Shown here in pieces: positions 16,995 through 25,103 of a stretch of 40,580 nt of DNA. A program made the position numbers and the translations under genes. Positions within the stretch are counted from its first letter, which is position 1. Each line of letters opens with the position of its first letter. Source of the DNA: an uncultured Acetobacteraceae bacterium (lineage in GTDB: Bacteria > Pseudomonadota > Alphaproteobacteria > Acetobacterales > Acetobacteraceae); contig CAIYDT010000213.1 in the NCBI GenBank assembly GCA_903924985.1, forward strand, positions 1 to 40,580, in the 5' to 3' direction. The notes beneath the pieces were generated by a model that saw only the letters and a list, made by a program, of their open reading frames with translations, was not told where the DNA came from and ran no database searches.

Positions 16995-18059
16995 TCAGCT
17001 TTCTGATACCTCCATGCGTGCCGGCCCCGCCGCCACGCTGCCAATAATTGAAGCCATGGTGCAGCCGGACGCGCGTATGATTGCGAGGATATCCTCCGCT
17101 TCATTTCCCGCACACGAGATCAAGAGTCCGCCAGATGTCTGGGCATCCGTCAGCAAATGGCGCAATGCCTCTGGAAAACGGTCCGGTAAGGTAACTCCGG
17201 TGCCATAGCTGTCCCAGTTTCGATGAGACGCCCCGGTCACATGTCCCGCTTCGGCAAATCGCCGCGCCCGGGACAGAAACGGAACCGCTTTCGCGGAGAT
17301 GCGGAGTGTGACCTCACTCGCCCGCGCCATCTCAAGCCCATGGCCTAACAGTCCAAATCCCGTCACGTCGGTCATGGCATGGACCGCCGAGCGGGTGCCC
17401 ATCGTCGCACCGATCCGGTTTAGTAACGTCATGGAAGCCAACATCTCCGCATAACCGGCATCGTCGAGTTCACCCTTTCGGAGGGCGTTGGCATATATCC
17501 CGACACCGATGGCCTTGGTCAGGATTAACGCATCTCCCGGCCGTGCGCCGGCATTGCGTCGAATCTGCCCGGGCGGCGCTGTACCGACGACGGCGAGTCC
17601 ATAGATAGGCTCGGCGGTGTCGATCGAGTGTCCACCCGCGACGGGGATGCCCGCGACCGCACAGGCGGCGGCACCGCCCGCCAGGATGTCCCGGGCGACC
17701 GCGACGGGGAGCTTTCCCAACGGCATTCCCAGGATTGCGAGGGCCAGGATGGGTGTGCCGCCCATCGCATAGACATCGCTAATCGCGTTGGTCGCGGCGA
17801 TGCGCCCAAAGTCGTGAGGGTCGTCAACGATCGGCATAAAAAAGTCTGTCGTCGCGATCACGCAAAGCTCGTCCGACAGCCGCCAAACAGCCGCGTCGTC
17901 CGAAGTCTCGGTCCCAACCAGAAGCTGTGGGAACAGCGTGCTGGCCTGCCCCGCGAGAAGCTGCTGGAGCACGGCCGGCGCGAGCTTGCAGCCACATCCA
18001 CCACCGTGCGCCAGTTCCGTGAGTCGGACGGAAGGCGAGCCCGCGCAATGATCGTTCAT
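16995..18059 (-). CDS. selD: Selenide, water dikinase (selenophosphate synthetase)
   Basis: A 354-residue SelD that makes selenophosphate from selenide and ATP, the selenium donor for selenocysteine-tRNA and 2-selenouridine-tRNA. The N-terminal loop HGGGCGCK has the catalytic Cys22 (not selenocysteine) and Lys25. ATP/metal motifs include [69 protein letters not shown] and DAQTSGGLL. Length matches E. coli SelD closely. The ATG at 18059 is preferred over one at 18080 because AGAGGAA sits at the proper distance. No selA, selB, selC, mnmH or selenoprotein gene is adjacent, and both flanks are A+T-rich, so this may be a transferred or displaced gene. Confidence 0.96.
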   Translation of the reverse strand: MNDHCAGSPSVRLTELAHGGGCGCKLAPAVLQQLLAGQASTLFPQLLVGTETSDDAAVWRLSDELCVIATTDFFMPIVDDPHDFGRIAATNAISDVYAMGGTPILALAILGMPLGKLPVAVARDILAGGAAACAVAGIPVAGGHSIDTAEPIYGLAVVGTAPPGQIRRNAGARPGDALILTKAIGVGIYANALRKGELDDAGYAEMLASMTLLNRIGATMGTRSAVHAMTDVTGFGLLGHGLEMARASEVTLRISAKAVPFLSRARRFAEAGHVTGASHRNWDSYGTGVTLPDRFPEALRHLLTDAQTSGGLLISCAGNEAEDILAIIRASGCTMASIIGSVAAGPARMEVSES

Positions 18060-18650
18060 CTGAACCGTTCCTCTGAACATCAGGGCGGGAATTGTAGGAC
18101 CGATCCCTCGTGGCGCCCATAGCGCGTCTCATGGGATAGCATCCAGGGATATGTGCCGCTCTGTCGAGTGAGGCTTGCCGTCAACGCCAAGAACGGCCGA
18201 TTATGCAACGAGTCCGTTCGGATTCATGGCGGGTGGTGTGGCTATATAGCTCTGAAATACGAACGGTACAGAGATAATCTTAAAGTTTTTCGTAGATTCG
18301 ATATTGTCATGATATAAACAGACTGATATGGCATCTACCCTATCGACCGTGCCGGTAATATTCATGACGCTGATGCTTCGTGCCGGCGTTTGCCGAGGGG
18401 GGCAGCGAGGCGATGTTACGGTAGTCCGCTTCGCGGGATGCCAGAAGCCGCGGCATATTGAGCCTGCGTGTCCGGGAGACCGGAGAGCTGGCGGCGCTCT
18501 TTTCCGCACAGACCTCCATGCGCCCTGAGACGGCGCTCGGCCGCCGAACCTCGAAACGCGCCCGCCGGTCGCCGTCCCGCCCCGCGCATTGGACAAAAAC
18601 CCCGGCAAGGGGCTAAACGGCCCCGCTTTGCGCAGCGCCAAAGGACCGCC
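18060..18650. other. Intergenic region between selD and copC
   Basis: No gene is supported. Bases 18200-18360 are conspicuously A+T-rich. A 54-codon open frame there (minus strand, ATG at 18365 to a stop at 18201) lacks a ribosome binding site and known homology. From 18400 on the sequence is G+C-rich again. Frames reading antisense or upstream of copC look like noise. A short stem GGGGC/GCCCC (18609-18624) precedes the copC ribosome binding site. I found no tRNA-Sec and no clear copper-operator palindrome. Confidence 0.45.
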
Positions 18651-19037
18651 GTGACCCCTCGTCCCACATTGCCGCGCCTCTTGGCGCGCCGAGCCGTTGC
18701 CGCATTTCTGCTGCTCGGCCTGCTGGCCCCGCTTCCTGCCCACGCCCATGCGATCCTGGAGGAGAGCGTTCCCGCCCAGGACGGCACCGTGCCCGCCGGG
18801 ACGATCGGGATTACCCTGCGTTACAACAGCCGCCTCGATAAAGCGCGGTCTCGCATGATGCTGACCCGGCCGGATCGCAGCCAGACGTCGCTGCCCATCA
18901 TGCAGGCCGGCCCGCCGGACGTGCTGACCTCGTCGATCGAGCTGAAGCCGGGCGCCTACAGCATCCGCTGGTCCGTGCTGGCGACCGACGGGCACCTGAC
19001 GCGCGGCGACGTGCGCTTCACCGTGACGGAGCAATAG
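18651..19037 (+). CDS. copC: CopC-type periplasmic copper-binding protein
   Basis: A 128-residue precursor starting at GTG 18651, with AAAGGA at 18640-18645. The signal peptide (RR, then AVAAFLLLGLLAPLPA) ends with AHA, leaving His33 as the mature N terminus, the first Cu(II) ligand in CopC. The C-terminal ATDGHLTRGDVRF supplies Asp113 and His115, the conserved D-x-H ligands. The Met-rich Cu(I) site of Pseudomonas CopC is absent, so it looks like the common single-site Cu(II) form. It delivers or buffers periplasmic copper with CopD, encoded three bases downstream. Confidence 0.93.
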   Translation: MTPRPTLPRLLARRAVAAFLLLGLLAPLPAHAHAILEESVPAQDGTVPAGTIGITLRYNSRLDKARSRMMLTRPDRSQTSLPIMQAGPPDVLTSSIELKPGAYSIRWSVLATDGHLTRGDVRFTVTEQ

Positions 19038-19040
19038 GCG

Positions 19041-20696
19041 TTGGAACTGCTGATCGACGTCTTCGGATACCTGTCCATTGTCGTGCATGGGCTGACGATC
19101 CTGGCGCAGTCCATCGCGCTCGGTGGGGTGTTGTTTCTTGTCCTGCTGGCCCGTCCCCTGGCGATCCGAATCGGTCCCGACATCGCCCGTCGCGCTGCCC
19201 GCATCGCCGCCTGGGGATCGGTCTCTCTGTTGATCGCGGAGGCGGCGACGGTCGCGCTGCAATCCGCTGCCGTCATGGCGTCGGTAGATATCGGTCTGGA
19301 CGACGCTTTGGGTGCCAACTTCGCCATTGCCGGCTTCATGAAAATGGGCGTCGCGGCCCTGCTGGCGGCGCTGCTTTTCGCCCGAGGCGCCAAGGCGCCC
19401 GTCGTGCCGCTGGTCCTCGCGGTGATCCTGGAGTTGGTCGCGGCAACCCTGACCACCCACGCCGTCGCCCGCATGGACGGCCGTGGCCCGCTGCTGATCG
19501 CCGCCTGGCTGCACCAGGCCGGCGCAGCCATATGGATCGGTGGCATCCCCTGCTTCCTGATGGCCCTTGCTCGGTTGAAGGACGGGGTGGCGTTCCGCCT
19601 GACCAGCGCCCGTTTCTCCCGCATGTCCATGGCCGGGGTGGGTGCCATCCTGCTCAGCGGTGCGACCATGACGGTGCTGTACATCGGCGACTTCCAGGGG
19701 TTCTACGGCACCGCCTATGGCGTCATGGTCGGGGCAAAAATATGCATGTTCTTGATGTTGCTGGGCCTGGGTGCCGCCAATTTCCTGCTGACCGAGCGGC
19801 TGCGCGCTGACCCGTCCACCCCCGTCACCCGGATGCGCCGCTTCGCCGAGGTCGAGCTGGGCATCGGTGCCGCCATCTTCTTCGCCGCGGCGTCGCTGAC
19901 CTCCGTTCCGCCGGCCGTGGACCTGACCAAGGACCGGGTTACGATGGCGGAGATCGTCGAGCGCAATACCCCCGTCTGGCCGCGCCTCGGCAGCCCCGAT
20001 CATAGCGACCTGGCGCTGCCGGCGTTGCAGGCCAAGCTGGATGCCGAGGCTGCCGCCCGCAAAGCGGCGCCGCAGGTGGCCTTCGTCCCCGGCGCGGGGG
20101 AACTGCCGCCGCGCAACGCCAACGACATCGCCTGGTCGGAATACAACCACCATTGGGCCGGGCTGATCGTGACGCTGGTCGGGCTACTGGCCTTGGCGAA
20201 CCGGGCGGGTGTTGGTTGGGCGAAGCATTGGCCGCTGGCATTCCTGTGCCTCGCCGTCTTCCTGTTCTTCCGCTCCGACCCCGAGACATGGCCGATGGGC
20301 GATATCGGCTTCCTGGACAGTTTCCGGGATGTGGAGGTCGCGCAGCACAGAAGCTACGTCCTGCTGATCGTTGTGTTCGCGTGGTTCGAGTGGCGGGTGC
20401 GTGCCAGTGGCTGGACCAACAAGGCCGCGACCTACGTGTTCCCATTGCTGTGCGCCGTAGGCGGCGTACTGCTGCTGACCCACAGCCATGCCATCGCCAA
20501 CATCAAGGACCAGTTGCTGATCGAGTTGACCCACACTCCGCTGGCGCTGGCGGGCATCGTGGCGGGCTGGGCGCGCTGGCTGGAGCTGAGGCTGGACCCC
20601 AAGGCCAACGCCACGTCGATCTGCATTGCCGCCTGGGTCTGGCCCGCCGCGATCCTGTTCTGCGGGCTGGTACTGCTCAGCTACCGGGAGGCTTAG
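19041..20696 (+). CDS. copD: CopD-family copper transport membrane protein with long C-terminal extension
   Basis: A 551-residue integral membrane protein. The first 300 residues are a standard CopD domain with about eight hydrophobic segments and the conserved AWLHQAGAAIWIGGIPCFL, where His and the WxGG turn recur in CopD. A soluble Ala-rich stretch (about 325-370) is followed by a second membrane part (HHWAGLIVTLVGLLALANR, WPLAFLCLAVFLFF and further segments) with His-rich loops such as THSHAIANI. It probably imports copper received from CopC, perhaps for cytochrome oxidase. Translation starts at TTG 19041, three bases after copC. Its TAG overlaps the TAA of the converging kinase-like gene within TTAG. 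Confidence 0.88.
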   Translation: MELLIDVFGYLSIVVHGLTILAQSIALGGVLFLVLLARPLAIRIGPDIARRAARIAAWGSVSLLIAEAATVALQSAAVMASVDIGLDDALGANFAIAGFMKMGVAALLAALLFARGAKAPVVPLVLAVILELVAATLTTHAVARMDGRGPLLIAAWLHQAGAAIWIGGIPCFLMALARLKDGVAFRLTSARFSRMSMAGVGAILLSGATMTVLYIGDFQGFYGTAYGVMVGAKICMFLMLLGLGAANFLLTERLRADPSTPVTRMRRFAEVELGIGAAIFFAAASLTSVPPAVDLTKDRVTMAEIVERNTPVWPRLGSPDHSDLALPALQAKLDAEAAARKAAPQVAFVPGAGELPPRNANDIAWSEYNHHWAGLIVTLVGLLALANRAGVGWAKHWPLAFLCLAVFLFFRSDPETWPMGDIGFLDSFRDVEVAQHRSYVLLIVVFAWFEWRVRASGWTNKAATYVFPLLCAVGGVLLLTHSHAIANIKDQLLIELTHTPLALAGIVAGWARWLELRLDPKANATSICIAAWVWPAAILFCGLVLLSYREA

Positions 20697-21748
20697 GCCG
20701 GCAGTTGCAGGGTGGCCGTGGTTCCGCAGCCTAACTCGCTGTCGAACGCGAGATCGGCGCCCATGGCGCGCGCCAGACGGCGGCTCAGCGCCAGGCCGGT
20801 GCCGGTCGCCGGTACGCCGTTGATATCCTGGAGGAACGGCTCGCCCAGCCGTCGCAGGATGTCGCCGGACATGCCCTTCCCCGCATCGCGTACCAGCAGG
20901 GCCACCGACCCCAAACGCCGCTCCGTCACCAACTCCACGGTGCTGCCGGCGGGGGAGAATTTGACGGCGTTGGCGATCAGATTGTCCAGAATGCGCCGCA
21001 CTGCCCAAGGATCGGCGTGGGCGGTCAGTGTTGTGCCGGACAGCTCCAGTTCCACGACGATCTGTCGTTCGGACGCCATTTGGCGATGGGCTTCGGCCGC
21101 TTGACGGATCATCCTGTTCACATCGACCGTCTCGGTTGCGATCGTCCGCTCATCCAGGTGGGTCAGGTCAATGAGGTTCTCGATTGTCGCCAACAGGCGC
21201 TTGCTGCCAATTTGGACCTGCTGCAATGGCACACGTTGGTCAGGACGGCAGTCGGCAATCATGACCTCCGACAGGCCGACCATAGTGTGCAGCGGCGTGC
21301 GCAGTTCCGCGCTGAGGGCGGTGAACACTTCCGTCTTAACCCGCTCCGCCGCCTCGGCCCGCACGGTCTGCGCCGCGAGCTGTTCCTGGGTGCCGCGTGC
21401 GTAGCGCACAAGCGCGGCGGTAATGAAAATCGCGACAACCGACAAGCCACGGTTGATGATGCCGTTCGCGATGTGGGGCGCGATAACGGGCAGAAAGAAG
21501 CCTATCACAACCATGACGGTTGCCGCGACCGCCAGCCACCAGGCGCTATGGGGATTGCGGTGAAAAACTGCCGTACAAATAAGCGGGATGTACAACAAGC
21601 CGAACGGCACGTAGAAAATTTCTTCGGTCACGTCGGCTACAAAAGCGACCAGAACGCCAGCGTAAATGACCGGTACCAGCCACTTGGTCCAGCGTCCCCA
21701 ACTCCCGTTGCTATCTGCCGCGCCCGGCTGCGTCAGCAATCTGTCCAA
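20693..21748 (-). CDS. Membrane histidine-kinase-like protein lacking the phospho-acceptor His
   Basis: A 351-residue protein: five or so membrane segments (residues 24-115), a short coiled linker, a HisKA-like dimerisation domain, and a full HATPase_c domain (N-box DNLIANAVKFSP, G1 VRDAGKGM, F-box-like FLQD, G2 GTGLALSRRLA). The H-box, normally SHELRTPL, reads SAELRTPLH: Ala147 (GCG, 21308-21310) replaces the His, and the nearest His is 154. ATP binding should persist but canonical autophosphorylation should not. The TTG start is fixed by GGAGG five bases upstream, which itself directly follows the TAG of the M20 hydrolase gene, so the two are translationally coupled. No response regulator is adjacent. 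It could be a pseudo-kinase or allosteric partner. Confidence 0.88.
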   Translation of the reverse strand: MDRLLTQPGAADSNGSWGRWTKWLVPVIYAGVLVAFVADVTEEIFYVPFGLLYIPLICTAVFHRNPHSAWWLAVAATVMVVIGFFLPVIAPHIANGIINRGLSVVAIFITAALVRYARGTQEQLAAQTVRAEAAERVKTEVFTALSAELRTPLHTMVGLSEVMIADCRPDQRVPLQQVQIGSKRLLATIENLIDLTHLDERTIATETVDVNRMIRQAAEAHRQMASERQIVVELELSGTTLTAHADPWAVRRILDNLIANAVKFSPAGSTVELVTERRLGSVALLVRDAGKGMSGDILRRLGEPFLQDINGVPATGTGLALSRRLARAMGADLAFDSELGCGTTATLQLPA

Positions 21749-21758
21749 CGGCGCCTCC

Positions 21759-23048
21759 CTACGAACCCAAATTAGCCGACAACCAGTGTGTTAGCACACT
21801 TACACCATCCAGGAAGTCGCTAATTGCCATCGCTTCATGTGGATTATGAGAGCCATTTCTATTTTTGACAAAAATCATGCCGATAGGTATTCCGCATTCC
21901 GCGAATGCGGCGCCATCGTGCGACGCTGGGCTGCCGATGTCCAGCGTTTGAATGCCTAACGCGATGGTGGCTTTTGTCAAACCCGCCTTGATCGCCGGAT
22001 CGGCGGGGCCTACGGCCGCCCGAGCCTTTGGGCCGCGGTGGAAGCGCACGCCTCGGCGTTGCTCGATGCTGGCGATGATGGCATCCACTTTCTCGTCCAG
22101 CGCTGCCAGAACGGCTTCGTCGTATGCCCTGACATCCAGGCTGAAATGGAATGTGCCAGGAACGATGGTCAGCCCATGCTGTGCCGGATCGGTGTAGAAA
22201 CGGCCGATAGTGCAGGCCATGGGGATGCCGCGTGCGTCGTGCTCCGCCCACAGCGCATCCGTCGCCATGGCGAACTCGGCCCCCGCCATCGCGGCATCGT
22301 GGCGGAAGCGGCGGGGCAGGCCGACATGGTCGTTGGCGCCTTCGATCCAAGCGTTGGGGTAGCGGAAATTGCCGGGGATACCGGTGCAAATCCCCACCGG
22401 CTTCCCCGCCTCCACCAAGCTTGGTGCCTGCTCGATGTGCAGTTCCAGGTAGGCCCGTATGCCAGCCGGGTCCAAATGCCGAGTGCCCGCCGCCAGTGCC
22501 GCCGGGTCGCCGCCGCATTCGGCGATGTGCTCGGCCAGGGTGCGGCCGGTGTCGATGCGGCGGACGTCCAGCGCGCCGTCGGGCAGGGTGCCCAGTGCGC
22601 CACGGCTGCCGATGTAGGAGACCTGGAACCAGATGCTCTCCTCGGCCCGAATGCCCATCACGGTCAGGTCGCAGTCGGGCATGGTGCCCGATTGTTTGAG
22701 CGCGGCAATGGCCGCCAAGCCCGCGACCACCCCCGCGGCGCCGTCGAAATTGCCACCATGCGGGACGGAATCCAGATGCGAGCCGACGATCACCCGGGGC
22801 GCGGACCGGTCGCGGCCAGGCAGGGTCATGTAGAGGTTGGCAGCGGCGTCGCCGGAGATCTCGAGGCCCAGGTCGCGCGCGATGGCGGCGACGCTGGCGT
22901 GGGCGCGCTGCTCCCCAGCGCCATACGGATCGCGAGACACGCCGGGTTCGTCCAAGCCGTCCTGGCGGAGCTGGTCGAACAATTGGCTGACCCAATCGCG
23001 CTGCGCCGCGACCGCGGCCTTGATCTCTTCGCCGGTACCCGTGACCAT
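21759..23048 (-). CDS. M20-family amidohydrolase (N-carbamoyl-L-amino acid hydrolase/allantoate amidohydrolase type)
   Basis: A 429-residue zinc hydrolase of the hydantoinase/carbamoylase family. The metal and catalytic motifs are in place: VGSHLDSVPHGGNFDGAAGV with His91, Asp93 and bridging Asp102, GIRAEES with Glu136/Glu137, LELHIEQ with His204, and a C-terminal GSHNPHEAM His. It removes carbamoyl or ureido groups from N-carbamoyl amino acids, ureidoglycine or allantoate-like substrates. The usual HAGTTPM dimer-face motif reads HVGLPRRFRHDA here, so specificity may differ. The ATG at 23048 has AAGGA upstream. The gene diverges from the acyl-CoA dehydrogenase (77 bases) and is the first gene of a two-gene operon with the kinase-like protein. 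Confidence 0.9.
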   Translation of the reverse strand: MVTGTGEEIKAAVAAQRDWVSQLFDQLRQDGLDEPGVSRDPYGAGEQRAHASVAAIARDLGLEISGDAAANLYMTLPGRDRSAPRVIVGSHLDSVPHGGNFDGAAGVVAGLAAIAALKQSGTMPDCDLTVMGIRAEESIWFQVSYIGSRGALGTLPDGALDVRRIDTGRTLAEHIAECGGDPAALAAGTRHLDPAGIRAYLELHIEQAPSLVEAGKPVGICTGIPGNFRYPNAWIEGANDHVGLPRRFRHDAAMAGAEFAMATDALWAEHDARGIPMACTIGRFYTDPAQHGLTIVPGTFHFSLDVRAYDEAVLAALDEKVDAIIASIEQRRGVRFHRGPKARAAVGPADPAIKAGLTKATIALGIQTLDIGSPASHDGAAFAECGIPIGMIFVKNRNGSHNPHEAMAISDFLDGVSVLTHWLSANLGS

Positions 23049-23125
23049 GGGATGCCTTGTCCTTTCACGCTCTGGTCGCACCGTTGCCAGCTTGGCACGC
23101 GGCGCGAAGGAAGACGATATCAGCC

Positions 23126-24199
23126 ATGACCGAACCCGACTCCACCGGCGCACTTCTTCGCGAGACGGCCGATCGCGTCTTTCAGGAATGTTGCGGCACC
23201 GAGGTATCCCGTTCGGCGGACGGCGGCGCCTGGCCGGCCGCCGCCTGGCCGGCCGCCGCCTGGGCGGCACTGGCCGAGGCCGGGCTACACCGGGCGCTGC
23301 TGCCGGAGGAAGCTGGCGGCTACGGCGTTGCGGTCACGGATGCGCTGTCGCTGCTGCGCGTCGCGGCCGAACACGCCGTGCCGTTGCCATTGGCCGAAAC
23401 CATGCTGTCGCACTGGCTACTGGCCGGTGCGGGGCTGAACGTGCCGGATGGGCCGTTGACGGTGGCGCCCGTTGTGGCTGGCGAAATGCTGACGCTCACC
23501 CCGGAAGGGGCCGGGTTCCGGGTGCACGGAACCGTCAGCCGCGTCCCCTGGGGCCGCGATGTGGTAGCGGCTTCGGTGCTGGTAGTGCACGGCGCCGAGA
23601 CCTGGGTCGCGTTGTTGCCCCGCACCGCCTGGACCTGGGAACCGGAGCAAAACGTCGCTCGCGAGCCGCGCGACCGGTTGGTGATCGACGGCGTGGCGCT
23701 GGCGGCGGCGCGCTCTCCGCACGATGCCGCGTCCTTGCGCGCGGTCGGTGCGGCGATGCGGGCGCAGCAGATCGCCGGCGCGCTAACCCGATTGACCGCG
23801 ATGACGGTGCGATATGCCCAGGACCGGGTGCAGTTCGGCCGGGCGATCGGCAAGTTCCAGGCGGTGCAGCAGAACCTCGCGGTGCTGGCCGGCCAGACTG
23901 CCGCGGCGGTGGCCGCCGCCGATCTGGCGGCCGAAGCGGTGGAGAACGGCATCAAGGTGTTGCCGATCGCCGCCGCCAAATCCCGGTGTGGTGAGGCCGC
24001 GGGCATCGGTGCCGGCATCGCGCATCAGGTGCACGGCGCGATCGGCTTCACGCTCGAGCACAATTTGCAATGTCTCACGCGCCGCCTGTGGTCCTGGCGG
24101 GACGAATTCGGGAATGAGGCCGAATGGAATCGCCTGATCGGCCGCCACATGGTGGCGGCTGGCGGTGATCGGCTGTGGTCGGAGATCGTGGCGGCTTAG
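23126..24199 (+). CDS. Acyl-CoA dehydrogenase family flavoprotein
   Basis: A 357-residue member of the short, FadE-like acyl-CoA dehydrogenases that oxidise acyl-CoA to enoyl-CoA with FAD. The N-terminal helical domain has WAALAEAGLHRALLPEEAGG and the C-terminal domain has ALTRLTAMTVRYAQDRVQFG, then RAIGKFQAVQQNLAVLAGQ and HQVHGAIGFTLEHNL, all family hallmarks. The catalytic Glu cannot be placed with certainty, as is common in partner-type ACADs that work as heteromers. A perfect five-residue duplication (WPAAA twice) lies at residues 36-45. The ATG at 23126 is chosen; an upstream frame start at 23057 overlaps the divergent promoter region. The stop overlaps the converging regulator gene in a TTAG. 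Confidence 0.9.
   Translation: MTEPDSTGALLRETADRVFQECCGTEVSRSADGGAWPAAAWPAAAWAALAEAGLHRALLPEEAGGYGVAVTDALSLLRVAAEHAVPLPLAETMLSHWLLAGAGLNVPDGPLTVAPVVAGEMLTLTPEGAGFRVHGTVSRVPWGRDVVAASVLVVHGAETWVALLPRTAWTWEPEQNVAREPRDRLVIDGVALAAARSPHDAASLRAVGAAMRAQQIAGALTRLTAMTVRYAQDRVQFGRAIGKFQAVQQNLAVLAGQTAAAVAAADLAAEAVENGIKVLPIAAAKSRCGEAAGIGAGIAHQVHGAIGFTLEHNLQCLTRRLWSWRDEFGNEAEWNRLIGRHMVAAGGDRLWSEIVAA
23231..23260 (+). repeat. 15-bp perfect tandem duplication inside the acyl-CoA dehydrogenase gene
   Basis: TGGCCGGCCGCCGCC occurs twice in direct succession (23231-23245, 23246-23260), followed by a diverged third start, TGGGCGGCA. It adds Trp-Pro-Ala-Ala-Ala in frame. The unit contains GGCCGGCC, a sequence prone to slippage. 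Confidence 0.95.
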
Positions 24200-24951
24200 G
24201 CCGATTCGAGGTCCGTCGAGTCGTCCGGCAGCGAGTAGTCCCGCAGGCTGACAATGTCGTGGAGGATCACCCGCGCCCCATGCGTTTCCACACCCAAACG
24301 CCGCAGCGCCGCGAAGGCTCGGGACAGATTCTCCTGCCGGCAGCCGAGGCGGGCGGCGAGCAGACGCTTGTCGAAGGGCAGGCGCAGGGAGACGCTGTTG
24401 ACAGCGGTTTCTTCAGTCAGAGCGAGCAAATAGCAACCAAGCCGCTGGGCAGTCGTGCGCAGTTTGAGGTCGCAGACCTGACGGACCATGGCGCCGAATT
24501 CCATCGCCTCCGCGCGTAACAGCGCCGCGGCCAAGGACGCTTCGCGGTGCAGGAGAATTCGGAGACCCTCGGCCTCGATGCCGATCAGCTTCGCGGCGGT
24601 GACGGTACGCGCGCTCATGAGGCCTGGCAGCCCGCTCAGCACGGCGCTGAGCATGAAATGCCCGCCGGGCGACACCACATCGACCACGGCGCTGGCACCG
24701 GACGGAGTAGTGTTTTCTAGCGCCACCTGACCCTCCAGCAGCACCAGCAACTGTTCGGCCGGGATGCCCTGGCGGCACAGTATGGTGTCTGCCGGCATGG
24801 TTACGAGCGTCGAGATCGCGGCGAGCCCCGCCAGCGTATCGTCGTCGACGTCCCTGAACACCGGCACTTTCCTGAACTGCGACAGCGCGACCGGCTGGGC
24901 CTCGCTGGCAGCTTCGCTCGCGATCGGGGTCATGACGTCACTGTTGTCCAT
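24196..24951 (-). CDS. Crp/Fnr-family transcription regulator
   Basis: A 251-residue regulator. Residues about 25-150 form the cyclic-nucleotide-binding-type sensor barrel (FRDVDDDTLAGLAAISTLV, DTILCRQGIPAEQLLVLLEG). A dimer helix follows, then a C-terminal winged helix with recognition region LPFDKRLLAARLGCRQENLS and RAFAALRRLGVE. There is no N-terminal Cys cluster as in Fnr, so oxygen sensing by an iron-sulphur cluster is unlikely; a Dnr-like or cyclic-nucleotide-independent sensor is possible. It is divergent from the quinone oxidoreductase/thiolase operon, which makes that operon a likely target. The imperfect dyad TTGACCAAATGCAA (25016-25029) in between is a weak candidate site. The ATG at 24951 lacks a strong Shine-Dalgarno; 24933 is an alternative. 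Confidence 0.9.
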   Translation of the reverse strand: MDNSDVMTPIASEAASEAQPVALSQFRKVPVFRDVDDDTLAGLAAISTLVTMPADTILCRQGIPAEQLLVLLEGQVALENTTPSGASAVVDVVSPGGHFMLSAVLSGLPGLMSARTVTAAKLIGIEAEGLRILLHREASLAAALLRAEAMEFGAMVRQVCDLKLRTTAQRLGCYLLALTEETAVNSVSLRLPFDKRLLAARLGCRQENLSRAFAALRRLGVETHGARVILHDIVSLRDYSLPDDSTDLESA

Positions 24952-25103
24952 GCTCGTGGCCAGTTCAGGCTATTAGTGGCTGTCGATACGCGCTGGGGAA
25001 CCATAATCCCCGAAATTGACCAAATGCAATGCCGAAGTTCCGAGGGGGACTCCCTGGGCGCAGTCGATTGATACATTATTCCCCCGATGGCAAGGAGTTT
25101 TCA

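Noticed and set aside
16836..16997. The selD frame stays open for 52 codons past its TGA stop, suggesting readthrough
   Set aside because: SelD is already full length at the TGA, the extension has no recognisable homology, and a run of this length is not rare by chance. No SECIS-like stem was seen.
18201..18365. 54-codon open frame on the minus strand in an A+T-rich patch
   Set aside because: No ribosome binding site and no recognisable motif; may be noise or an old fragment.
18201..20153. Very long minus-strand open frame antisense to copC-copD
   Set aside because: It is the mirror of strongly coding plus-strand genes in a G+C-rich genome; its translation is low-complexity Gln/His/Arg-rich and matches nothing.
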